Source of the DNA: Agromyces sp. H17E-10
Lineage (GTDB): Bacteria > Actinomycetota > Actinomycetes > Actinomycetales > Microbacteriaceae
Reading direction: 5' to 3'
DNA: 64,000 bases
Assembly (NCBI RefSeq): GCF_022919715.1
Contig: NZ_CP095042.1
Coordinates: 2,170,001 to 2,234,000 of the forward strand
In this document: positions 41,383-49,255 of the stretch, piece after piece
How the letters are laid out: each line of letters starts with the position of its first letter
Position numbering within the stretch: the first letter of the stretch is position 1
Program-made: the position numbers and the translations under genes
Notes under the pieces: model-generated
What the model saw: only the letters and a program-made list of their open reading frames with translations
Told to the model about the DNA's origin: nothing
Database searches by the model: none

Positions 41383-43509
41383 ATGGCCGACAGTGTCACG
41401 GTCCTGCAGGACGTCGGATCGGGCGGGAAGACCCTCGCGATCCTCGGCGAGGGGTTCGCAGCGGGCGCCGATCAGACGACCTACGACACCTACGTGCGCG
41501 ACGTCGTGATGAAGCAGGTGTTCGGCGACGGGTACTACAACGAGGACGCCGCGGCCTGGAACATCCGCCGGGTGAACCTCGAATCGGTGCACTCGGGCGC
41601 GAGCACGCGCACCTGGAACCTCAACGGCACGCCGTCGAACACTGCGGACGACACCTCGACGGAGATGATCTTCGACACCGCGCTCGGCATCATCTCGAAC
41701 GGGGAGTGGTGGCACGGCTGGTTCGAGAACGGCGCGAACACCAAGAAGCGCATCGACGACGCCCTCGCGAAGTGGGCGCCGGGCGCGGACTTCACGCTCA
41801 TCATCGTCAACTCGACGCTGCCGGGCGGCCTTCGCACGGGGTCGGTCCTGAAGGTCACCACCCAGGAGGGCTGGGACGTGATCGCCCACGAGATGGGGCA
41901 CGGCTTCGGCGACCTCGAGGACGAGTACAGCGCGACCGGCAAGGGCGCCTACTCGTCGGGCGAACCGGCGCGGGTGAACGTCACGATCGAGCGAACGCGC
42001 TCGAAGCTGAAGTGGAAGCAATTCGTCGCGGGCACGACGCCCATCCCGACGGGAACGGGCAACGCGGCGGGGTGGACCTCGGGCACGAAGCCGACCGGCT
42101 GGGACGACACCTCGGACGCAGGCACCTTCGAGGGCGGCGCGACGTTCGAGCGTGGCATCTTCCGCCCGGTCATCGACTGCCGGATGAACAGCAACACGCC
42201 CGACTTCTGCCCGGTCTGCTATACCGAGCTCAAGGACACCTACCACGGCCCTGCGAAGCACAGCTTCTCGCGCATGGTGCCGGGGCGGTTCAGCTCGAGC
42301 CTCGGGTCCGAGTTCATCGGCGTCGAGGACCGGGCCCTGACCGTCTACCGCGCCGACGGCCCACGGTGGACGCACAAGCGCACGACGGCCGCGGTCGTGC
42401 CCGGGTCGTGGGAGATCCGGCCTGGCGACCGGTACTGGGCCGGCGACTTCGACGGCGACGGCCGAGACGAGCTCGTCGTCTACAACTCGACCGACTGGGT
42501 GTTCCCCTATCTCGCGCTCATCAAGGTCGACACCGACGGGCGGATGCGGGTGCTCGCGCGGTACGACGGCGACATCCCCGGCTGGGGCGGCTTCGCACGG
42601 AACGACGACTTCCTCGTCGGCGACTTCGACGGCGACGGTCGCGACGACCTGCTCGTCGTGAACTTCGACGACTGGTCGATGCCGTACGTCGCGACGCTCA
42701 TCTCCACCGGGTCGGGCTTCTTCCAATCGCGCCGCTACGACGGCGACATCCCCGGTTGGGGCGGGCTCGCCCGCCACGACGAGATCATGGTCGTGAACGC
42801 GCGCGGCACGAGCCAGGACGACCTGCTCATCTGGAACTCGCGCGACTGGTCGAGCGAGTACCTCGGGCTGTTCCGCAACCAGCGCGGGTCGTTCCGGTGC
42901 ATCCGGATGTGGGAGGACGACATCCCCGGCTGGGGCGGCTTCGCGGAGCACGACCGGTTCTTCGTCGGCGACTTCGACGGCGACGGCAAGGAGGACCTCT
43001 ACCTCTTCAACGGATCGGACTGGGCGAAGCCGTACCTCGCGATGTTCCGGTCGACCGGGAGCGACTTCGCGTTCGTGCGCATGTTCGACGGCGACGTACC
43101 CGGCTGGGGCGGCATGCGCAGCCACGACCGCTTCATGCCGGCCGACCTCACGGGCGACGGCAAGGTCGACCTGTTCGCCTGGAACATGGACGACTGGTCG
43201 CACGACTACGCCGGCCGCATGATCTCGAACGGCTCGAACCTGTCGGCCGACTTCCGCGAGGACTGGGTGGGGGAATGGCGGCTGGGGTCGGTCGACCGGT
43301 TCGAACGCGTGCCCGAGCGGCATCGGATCCGGGTCACCACGGGTCTCTCGCAGGCGATCGTGATCGGACCGCTCACGCGGAAGGGACCCGACCGGATCCT
43401 GGCCCACAACACCGACTGGATGTCGAGCTTCAGCGGCACCGGGCCGCTCGGCATGAACAGCATCTACAACCGCTGGGTGCACAACTACCGCTTCGGCCGC
43501 AACTGGTGA
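41383..43509 (+). CDS. M64-like zinc metallopeptidase with five FG-GAP-type repeats, no signal peptide
   Basis: A 708-residue protein. The N-terminal half (about 1-320) resembles M64 (IgA peptidase-like) metallopeptidases: the start LAILGEGFAAGADQTTYDTY fits the family's GDGYT-like opening, and VIAHEMGHGFGDLEDEYS contains the zinc HEMGH (residues 169-173) with the downstream DEY. From residue 355 five repeats follow at a 58-59 residue period (about 355, 414, 472, 530, 588). Each starts with a DxDGDGxDDL calcium-binding loop and most contain D(I/V)PGWGG; the third has lost the loop. No signal peptide or anchor is visible, which is odd for such an architecture. Ends NYRFGRNW. The next gene starts 24 bases downstream. 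Confidence 0.8.
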   Translation: MADSVTVLQDVGSGGKTLAILGEGFAAGADQTTYDTYVRDVVMKQVFGDGYYNEDAAAWNIRRVNLESVHSGASTRTWNLNGTPSNTADDTSTEMIFDTALGIISNGEWWHGWFENGANTKKRIDDALAKWAPGADFTLIIVNSTLPGGLRTGSVLKVTTQEGWDVIAHEMGHGFGDLEDEYSATGKGAYSSGEPARVNVTIERTRSKLKWKQFVAGTTPIPTGTGNAAGWTSGTKPTGWDDTSDAGTFEGGATFERGIFRPVIDCRMNSNTPDFCPVCYTELKDTYHGPAKHSFSRMVPGRFSSSLGSEFIGVEDRALTVYRADGPRWTHKRTTAAVVPGSWEIRPGDRYWAGDFDGDGRDELVVYNSTDWVFPYLALIKVDTDGRMRVLARYDGDIPGWGGFARNDDFLVGDFDGDGRDDLLVVNFDDWSMPYVATLISTGSGFFQSRRYDGDIPGWGGLARHDEIMVVNARGTSQDDLLIWNSRDWSSEYLGLFRNQRGSFRCIRMWEDDIPGWGGFAEHDRFFVGDFDGDGKEDLYLFNGSDWAKPYLAMFRSTGSDFAFVRMFDGDVPGWGGMRSHDRFMPADLTGDGKVDLFAWNMDDWSHDYAGRMISNGSNLSADFREDWVGEWRLGSVDRFERVPERHRIRVTTGLSQAIVIGPLTRKGPDRILAHNTDWMSSFSGTGPLGMNSIYNRWVHNYRFGRNW

Positions 43510-43533
43510 GCCGGGCACGAGGAGGGCGAGATC

Positions 43534-44289
43534 ATGGACGAGTACGGCGAGCGCCCGCGCAAGCGGCTCGACGAGCGTGCGGGCGGCGACGGCGCGGCCG
43601 GTGACGGTGCGATCGCCGGCCGGGGGCGCATCTTCCGGTCGGGGCAGCGCAAGGACGGGCGGCGGATGTCGGTCGTGCTGAGGGAGCGGACCGGGCGCGC
43701 GAAGCCCGGGGTCGAGGCATCCCTCGCGCTGTACGGTGAGGAGACGAGGCGGAAGGATTGGGGGCCGCAGGTGGCACCGCGACGAGAGCCCGCCCCGCAG
43801 GAGCGGAGCGTGCGACTGCGCCTGGAGGTGCAGGGCGGCAGGATCAGCGTGCTGGACAGCACCGTGGTGGACGTGCCGCCGGCCGACCGGTCGGCCGCGC
43901 GCGGCACGGCGTTCATCGAGGTGCGGGCGGGCAAGTCGGTCGTCGCGCTCGAGCCGCTCGTCGACCCGGGGCTCAGCATCGGCATCCCCGACCGCAGCGA
44001 TCCCGCCGACGCGTTCCGCGGGCACCGGGTCATCGAGGACGACACCTGGGAGGCCGTCGTGCGCGTGCCCGTCGAGGCGGTCGCCGACCGCGAGGCGGAG
44101 CTGTCGGTCTCGATCTACCGGGCCTCCGAACGGCTGATCCTCGAGGCGGAGTCTGACCTGCCGCTCGCGCGGCGTTCGCGCCGGGTCGAGGAGGTCGCGA
44201 CGAGCGCGCCGATCCGGGCGGCCGAACTGCCGCACCTCGAGGTCGAGCGCGACGAGCGCAAGCCCGGGGCAGGGTCGTCGGCCGAGTGA
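43534..44289 (+). CDS. Hypothetical protein, partner of the metallopeptidase gene
   Basis: A 251-residue soluble, highly charged protein that I do not recognise. Residues 1-90 are rich in Arg, Gly and Asp and probably disordered. Residues 95-200 (SVRLRLEVQGGRISVLDSTVV, then GTAFIEVRAGKSVVALEPLVDPG) read as a beta-sandwich. The C-terminus is acidic. ATG follows GAGGGCGAGATC, 24 bases after the metallopeptidase stop, so the two are probably co-transcribed. A role as chaperone, inhibitor or binding partner of the peptidase is speculation. Confidence 0.6.
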   Translation: MDEYGERPRKRLDERAGGDGAAGDGAIAGRGRIFRSGQRKDGRRMSVVLRERTGRAKPGVEASLALYGEETRRKDWGPQVAPRREPAPQERSVRLRLEVQGGRISVLDSTVVDVPPADRSAARGTAFIEVRAGKSVVALEPLVDPGLSIGIPDRSDPADAFRGHRVIEDDTWEAVVRVPVEAVADREAELSVSIYRASERLILEAESDLPLARRSRRVEEVATSAPIRAAELPHLEVERDERKPGAGSSAE

Positions 44290-44344
44290 CGCGCCCCTGA
44301 CACTGGTCACGATGCGGCATCCGGTCTAGCGTGAAAACCGGGGG

Positions 44345-44363
44345 AGATTCCGGCACGGAATCT
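44345..44363. promoter_or_regulatory. Short inverted repeat upstream of the HAIR element
   Basis: AGATTCCG and CGGAATCT form perfect 8-base arms around GCA. It lies 55 bases after the preceding stop and 24 bases before the HAIR site. It could be an additional operator for clpB or a weak terminator; no T-run follows. Confidence 0.35.
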
Positions 44364-44386
44364 GGAATACCAGCCCCCTTCGCAAA

Positions 44387-44407
44387 GTTGAGTTCAGTAG
44401 ACTCAAG
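44387..44407. promoter_or_regulatory. HAIR element (HspR operator) upstream of clpB
   Basis: GTTGAGT, 7 bases, ACTCAAG differs by one base from the known HAIR consensus CTTGAGT-N7-ACTCAAG bound by the heat-shock repressor HspR in Actinobacteria. It ends 25 bases before the clpB ATG, ideal for repression. Confidence 0.85.
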
Positions 44408-44431
44408 TTTTGAACGAAGGGATATCACCGT

Positions 44432-46672
44432 ATGGCGAACATGCAGGGCGCGCCGAACTCGCAGGAGGAGCAGAAGTCGGCGCTCGAACAGTTCGGCGTC
44501 AACCTGACCGACCTCGCGAAGGCCGGCAAGCTCGACCCGGTGATCGGCCGTGACGCCGAGATCCGCCGCGTGAGCCAGGTGCTGACCCGTCGTACCAAGA
44601 ACAACCCCGTGCTCATCGGCGAGCCCGGCGTCGGCAAGACGGCCGTCGTCGAAGGCCTCGCCCAGCGCATCGTCGCGGGCGACGTCGCCGAGTCGCTGAA
44701 GGACAAGCAGCTCGTCTCGCTCGACATCTCCGCGCTCGTCGCCGGCGCCATGTACCGCGGCCAGTTCGAGGAGCGGCTCAAGGCCGTGCTCAAGGAGATC
44801 AACGAGGCCGAGGGCGGCATCATCACGTTCGTCGACGAGCTGCACCTGCTCATGGGCGCCGGCGGCGGCGAGGGCTCGGTCGCGGCATCCAACATGCTGA
44901 AGCCCATGCTCGCCCGCGGCGAACTGCACCTCATCGGCGCGACGACGCTCGACGAGTACCGCGAGTACATCGAGAAGGACGCCGCGCTCGAGCGCCGCTT
45001 CCAGCAGGTGTACGTCGGCGAGCCCTCGGTCGAGGACACGATCGCGATCCTGCGCGGGCTCAAGGGTCGCTACGAGGCGCACCACGGGGTCACGATCTCG
45101 GATGCGGCGCTCGTGGCCGCGGCATCCCTCTCGAACCGGTACATCACCGCGCGGCAGCTGCCCGACAAGGCCATCGACCTCATCGACGAGGCCATGTCGC
45201 GGCTCAAGATGGAGATCGACTCGTCGCCCGTCGAGATCGACCAGCTCAAGCGCCAGGTCGACCGCATGAAGCTCGAGGAGCTCGCCCTCAAGAAGGAGAA
45301 GGACGACGCCTCGAAGGAGCGGCTCGCGAAGCTGCGCGAGACCCTCGCCCTGCAGGAGCGGGAGCTCGCGGGACTCGAGGAGCGCTGGGCGCGCGAGCGT
45401 CAGGGCCTCAACCGGGTCGGCGACCTCAAGAAGCGCATCGACGAGGCCGTCACGCAGCGCGACCTCGCGCTGCGCGCGGGCGACTACCAGAAGGCGTCGA
45501 AGCTCGAGTACGAGACCATCAAGAACCTGCAGCGCGACCTCGAGGCCGCCGAGCAGGCCGACGCCGCGGGCAACGCCGGCGGCGAGCCGCGCATGGTCAA
45601 CGAGCAGGTCACCGACGAGGACATCGCCGCGGTGATCGCCGCGTGGACGGGCATCCCGGTCGGCCGGCTGATGCAGGGCGAGACCGAGAAGCTGCTGCAT
45701 CTCGAGCAGGAGCTCGGCAAGCGCCTCATCGGCCAGAAGAAGGCCGTCGCCTCGGTCGCCGACGCCGTGCGCCGCTCGCGTGCGGGCATCAACGACCCCA
45801 ACCGTCCGACCGGCTCGTTCCTGTTCCTCGGCCCGACCGGCGTCGGCAAGACCGAGCTCGCGAAGGCGCTCGCCGAGTTCCTCTTCGACGACGAGCGCGC
45901 CATGGTGCGCATCGACATGTCGGAGTACGGCGAGAAGTTCTCGGTCTCGCGCCTCGTCGGCGCCCCTCCCGGGTACGTCGGCTACGACCAGGGTGGCCAG
46001 CTCACCGAGGCCGTGCGTCGTCGGCCCTACTCGGTGATCCTGTTCGACGAGGTCGAGAAGGCGCACCCCGAGGTGTTCGACGTGCTGCTGCAGGTGCTCG
46101 ACGACGGGCGCCTGACCGACGGCCAGGGCCGAACGGTCGACTTCCGCAACACGATCCTCATCCTCACCTCGAACCTCGGCTCGCAGTACCTCATCGACCC
46201 GGCCCTCAGCTGGAGCGAGAAGGAGCAGGCCGTGATGCAGACGGTGCGGCAGGCGTTCAAGCCCGAGTTCGTGAACCGCCTCGACGACCTCGTCGTCTTC
46301 TCGGCGCTCAGCGAGCAGGACCTCGCCGAGATCGTGAACCTCTACATCGACCGGCTCGGCGCGCGTCTGCACGAGCGGCGGCTCGAGCTCGGTGTCACGC
46401 CCGACGCCCGGGCCTGGCTCGCCGAGCGCGGTTACGACCCGCTGTACGGCGCCCGGCCGCTGCGCCGGCTCATGCAGCGCGAGATCGACGACCGGCTCGC
46501 CCGGGCACTCCTCGACGGCAGCGTGCGCGACGGCGACACCGTGGTCGTCGCGCTCGCCGCCGACGGCGAGTCGCTCACGGTCGCGCGCGCCGAGACCATC
46601 CGCGACGGGGATGCCCCGGACCGGCGCGACGCCGACGACGAGGTCGTCGAGGCCGAGCTGCTCGACGAGTAG
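44432..46672 (+). CDS. clpB: ClpB-type disaggregase lacking the N-terminal domain
   Basis: A 746-residue Hsp100 ATPase that disaggregates proteins with DnaK. NBD1 has Walker A GEPGVGKT (63-70). A coiled-coil middle domain (about 280-400; [19 protein letters not shown] in part) and NBD2 with GPTGVGKT (467-474) and [17 protein letters not shown] follow. The M-domain length and the absence of a ClpP-binding (I/V)GF loop identify ClpB rather than ClpC. Full-length ClpB is about 860 residues; the N-terminal Clp_N domain is missing, and the protein begins directly at [24 protein letters not shown] precedes ATG. The HAIR element upstream indicates heat-shock control by HspR. Confidence 0.92.
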   Translation: MANMQGAPNSQEEQKSALEQFGVNLTDLAKAGKLDPVIGRDAEIRRVSQVLTRRTKNNPVLIGEPGVGKTAVVEGLAQRIVAGDVAESLKDKQLVSLDISALVAGAMYRGQFEERLKAVLKEINEAEGGIITFVDELHLLMGAGGGEGSVAASNMLKPMLARGELHLIGATTLDEYREYIEKDAALERRFQQVYVGEPSVEDTIAILRGLKGRYEAHHGVTISDAALVAAASLSNRYITARQLPDKAIDLIDEAMSRLKMEIDSSPVEIDQLKRQVDRMKLEELALKKEKDDASKERLAKLRETLALQERELAGLEERWARERQGLNRVGDLKKRIDEAVTQRDLALRAGDYQKASKLEYETIKNLQRDLEAAEQADAAGNAGGEPRMVNEQVTDEDIAAVIAAWTGIPVGRLMQGETEKLLHLEQELGKRLIGQKKAVASVADAVRRSRAGINDPNRPTGSFLFLGPTGVGKTELAKALAEFLFDDERAMVRIDMSEYGEKFSVSRLVGAPPGYVGYDQGGQLTEAVRRRPYSVILFDEVEKAHPEVFDVLLQVLDDGRLTDGQGRTVDFRNTILILTSNLGSQYLIDPALSWSEKEQAVMQTVRQAFKPEFVNRLDDLVVFSALSEQDLAEIVNLYIDRLGARLHERRLELGVTPDARAWLAERGYDPLYGARPLRRLMQREIDDRLARALLDGSVRDGDTVVVALAADGESLTVARAETIRDGDAPDRRDADDEVVEAELLDE

Positions 46673-46781
46673 GGCGGGAGCGAGGCGTCCGTGTCGGCAT
46701 CGACGCGGATGCCTCGCGGCCCTGTCGGCGCGGCGGGGGAATCGCTAGCCTTGGCCTCGAACACGGTTCGAAGGGGGCGAC

Positions 46782-47249
46782 GTGACCGAGGAGTTCGAGA
46801 CGGGCGGAGCGGTGCTCAGCCGCACGCAGGTGAACGTGGTGCGACTGACCGGGCTCGCGGGGATCATCGGGGGCATCCTGCTGATCGTCGTGGCGATCGT
46901 CGCGTGGGTCGGGGTCTCGTCGCAGTTGCGCGCCGAGAACATCGTGATCCCCGACGACGCGCCGATCTTCGCAGGCAAGGTCGTCGACGGCCCGATCGAC
47001 GCCTTCGTGCAGGCCGGCGTCATCGACATGCATGCGCGCGCCATGGCCGACGGCAAGACCTACTCTGAGCTCGACCAGGACGACCCGCTGCGCACGACCG
47101 TGATGAACGCGTCGTTCCTGCGCGCGTCGCTGTTCACCTCGGTGATCTCGTTCGGCATCGCACTGTTCGCCGGCGGGGTCGGCGTGCTGTTCCTGCTCTT
47201 CGGGTGGGCGTTGCGCACGATGGTGCCGCCGTTGCCGAAGTCGCGGTAG
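46782..47249 (+). CDS. Small membrane protein of unknown function
   Basis: A 155-residue protein with two hydrophobic helices, about residues 22-48 (LTGLAGIIGGILLIVVAIVA in part) and 118-145 (SVISFGIALFAGGVGVLFLL). The intervening 70 residues (DDAPIFAGKVVDGPIDAFVQAG) should lie outside the membrane. GTG follows GAAGGGGGCGAC. I recognise no domain; similar actinobacterial proteins are sometimes mis-annotated as ring-opening dioxygenase LigA. It is 109 bases after clpB. Confidence 0.75.
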   Translation: MTEEFETGGAVLSRTQVNVVRLTGLAGIIGGILLIVVAIVAWVGVSSQLRAENIVIPDDAPIFAGKVVDGPIDAFVQAGVIDMHARAMADGKTYSELDQDDPLRTTVMNASFLRASLFTSVISFGIALFAGGVGVLFLLFGWALRTMVPPLPKSR

Positions 47250-47309
47250 CGGGCTCACGCTGAGCGAGCCGGCCGGGTAGGCCGGGCAGGCGCGGTGCAG
47301 TGCGCTCGG

Positions 47310-47370
47310 CCGGCTGCGCCGCTCAGCCGGCTGCGCCGCTCAGCCGGCCGCGCCGCTCAGCCGGCCGCGG
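47310..47370. repeat. 17-base tandem repeat at the end of the MFS gene
   Basis: CCGG(C/T)YGCGCCGCTCAG-type units of 17 bases start at 47310, 47327 and 47344, with a partial unit at 47361. Unit three contains the TGA stop (47357-47359) of the MFS gene on the minus strand, so the array covers the gene's end and its 3' untranslated region. Confidence 0.8.
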
Positions 47371-48649
47371 GACCGGCCGGTGACGCGCTCGGGTCGGCGA
47401 CCGGCTCGGGCGACGGCTCGCTGACGCCGTTCGCAGAGGCCGGCACCCGGCGCTCGAGGGCGAGGGCGAGCAGCATGATCAGCACGCAGCCGGCGACCAT
47501 CGCCGCGATGAACCAGGCGCCCTGGCCGACGCCGAGCAGCACCCCGGCGACGACGGGACCCGTGATCGCGCCGCCCTGGAACGCGGCCGCGTTGATGGCG
47601 TTGTACCGGCCTCGATTGCGGTCGTCGGCGAGATCGTTGTAGATCGCCGGCACGGTCGGCTGCAGCATCGTCTCGCCGAAGGCGAAGATGCCCATGAAGG
47701 CGAGCACGCCGATCGCCGCGGCGAGCGAGTCGGGCAACAGGCCGGTCGCGCCGAGAACGAGCCACGAGACGGCCCAGACGGCGGCCATGACCTGCATCAC
47801 GCGTGTGCGGCGGTGGCCCGCGATCAGCTTCAGCACGGTGAACTGCAGCAGCACGATGACGGCCGTGTTGACGGCGAACGAGAAGCCGACGACCTGGGTC
47901 GACACCTCGGAGACCTGGCGGGCGTACGCGGGGAACCCGGCCTCCATCTGGCCGTAGCCGATGAACACCGAGATGAACGTGACCAGCGTCAGCCACAGCA
48001 CCGCCGGGCGCTTGAGGATCTCGCGGTAGCCGCCGACCGGGGCAGCGTGCTCGTCGGGTTCGACGTGCGTGCGGACGTGTCGGAGGGGGCCGAGCAGCAG
48101 CGCCATGGGGATGAGGCTCGTGGCGGCGTCGACGAGGAAGATCGCGGTGAACGTGTCGGGGTTGTGCACGTCGACGAAGAACCCGCCGATGATGCCGCCC
48201 ACGCCGATGCCGAGGTTGACGAGGGCGAAGTTGACGCCGAAGTACTGCTGCCGCAGGTCGCCCTCGACCACGGTCGCGATGAGTGCGTTGAACCCGGGCC
48301 ACGAGACGCCGAAGTTGATGCCGATGAGCACGAGCGCGACCGCGGCCACCGCCGGCGTCGTCGCGAAGGCGAGCAGCGTGCAGCCGGCGATCATCGCGAC
48401 GAGCCCGACGATGAGCACGATCTTGGCGCCGAAGCGGTCGATCAGCGTGCCGCCCGGCCCCGTGACGATGAGCCCCGTGATCGCGATGAGGCCCATGAGC
48501 GTGCCCGAGACGCCGAGGTCGAACCCGCGCACCTCGTGCAGGTAGATGATCGTGAACGGCAGCGTGAGGCCGCGCCCGAGGGTCTGGATGGCGACGGTCG
48601 ACAGCAGCCAGCGCCCCTCGGTCGGCAGGGCGGCCCAGAACGATCTCAT
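47357..48649 (-). CDS. MFS drug/metabolite exporter
   Basis: About 430 residues with 12 hydrophobic helices. GTLIDRFGAKIVLIVGL carries the MFS motif A-like loop between helices 2 and 3. The second half resembles the MFS protein at 56103 (GYGQMEAGFPAYARQV versus AQFESGLPAYGITV; WAVSWLVL versus WVVSWLIL; GETMLQPTVPA versus GETIYSPVLNP), so the two are paralogues of the MdtH-like group. ATG 48649 or GTG 48658 may be the start. The Pro/Ser/Ala-rich C-terminus ends in the 17-base repeat. Substrate unknown. Confidence 0.85.
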   Translation of the reverse strand: MRSFWAALPTEGRWLLSTVAIQTLGRGLTLPFTIIYLHEVRGFDLGVSGTLMGLIAITGLIVTGPGGTLIDRFGAKIVLIVGLVAMIAGCTLLAFATTPAVAAVALVLIGINFGVSWPGFNALIATVVEGDLRQQYFGVNFALVNLGIGVGGIIGGFFVDVHNPDTFTAIFLVDAATSLIPMALLLGPLRHVRTHVEPDEHAAPVGGYREILKRPAVLWLTLVTFISVFIGYGQMEAGFPAYARQVSEVSTQVVGFSFAVNTAVIVLLQFTVLKLIAGHRRTRVMQVMAAVWAVSWLVLGATGLLPDSLAAAIGVLAFMGIFAFGETMLQPTVPAIYNDLADDRNRGRYNAINAAAFQGGAITGPVVAGVLLGVGQGAWFIAAMVAGCVLIMLLALALERRVPASANGVSEPSPEPVADPSASPAGPAAG

Positions 48650-48732
48650 GCCGGTCACTCGGACATCTTGGCGGATGCCGCCGACATCCCGCGAACGGGG
48701 GCCCGCATCGGCGTCGGCGGTACGCTTCGAGC

Positions 48733-49206
48733 ATGAGCGATCTGCTTCGCCGCCTCGAGGCCGAAGACGAGGAGTTGCGGTTCGCCGCGTTCACCCACGA
48801 CGACGCCTGGGAGCTCGGCGCGAGACTGCGGTCGGTCGCGGCCGAGCGGCGGCTGCCGGTCGCGATCGCGATCTGGTTCGGCCCGCAGCGGGTGTTCCAC
48901 GCCGCGCTGCCCGGCGCGAGCGCCGACAACGACGGCTGGCTCGACCGCAAGCACCACGTCGTCGAGCGGTACGGCAAGGCCTCGCTGCGCGTCGGCGAGG
49001 AGTTCCGGGCGAAGGGCGAGGACTTCGACACCCACGCCCGGCTCGACCCGCACGAGTACGCGGCTCACGGCGGCGTGGTGCCCCTGCGGCTCGACTCGGG
49101 TGCGGTGATCGGCGCGGTCGGCGTGTCGGGGCTCCCGCAGGTCGACGACCACGACCTCGTCGTCGGGCAGCTGCGGGCGATGCTCGGCGAGGCGCGCGAG
49201 CGGTGA
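48733..49206 (+). CDS. UPF0303 family protein (heme-degrading HbpS/GlcG-like fold)
   Basis: A 157-residue soluble protein. Family features are FAAFTHDDAWELGARLRSVA, the AIAIWFGPQRVFHAALPGAS core, NDGWLDRKHHVVERYGKAS and the Gly-rich end GAVIGAVGVSGLPQVDDHDL. The UPF0303 family has the HbpS/GlcG-type fold; annotation as heme-degrading is by homology only. It diverges from the MFS gene across about 80 bases. Physiological role unknown. Confidence 0.83.
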   Translation: MSDLLRRLEAEDEELRFAAFTHDDAWELGARLRSVAAERRLPVAIAIWFGPQRVFHAALPGASADNDGWLDRKHHVVERYGKASLRVGEEFRAKGEDFDTHARLDPHEYAAHGGVVPLRLDSGAVIGAVGVSGLPQVDDHDLVVGQLRAMLGEARER

Positions 49207-49255
49207 CGGCCCGGGCGGCGTTCGTCGACGTCGCCCGAGCCGCCGGCTCACCCGC

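Noticed and set aside
47310-47370. CRISPR array
   Set aside because: Units are 17 bases, contiguous and without spacers, so this is a simple tandem repeat.
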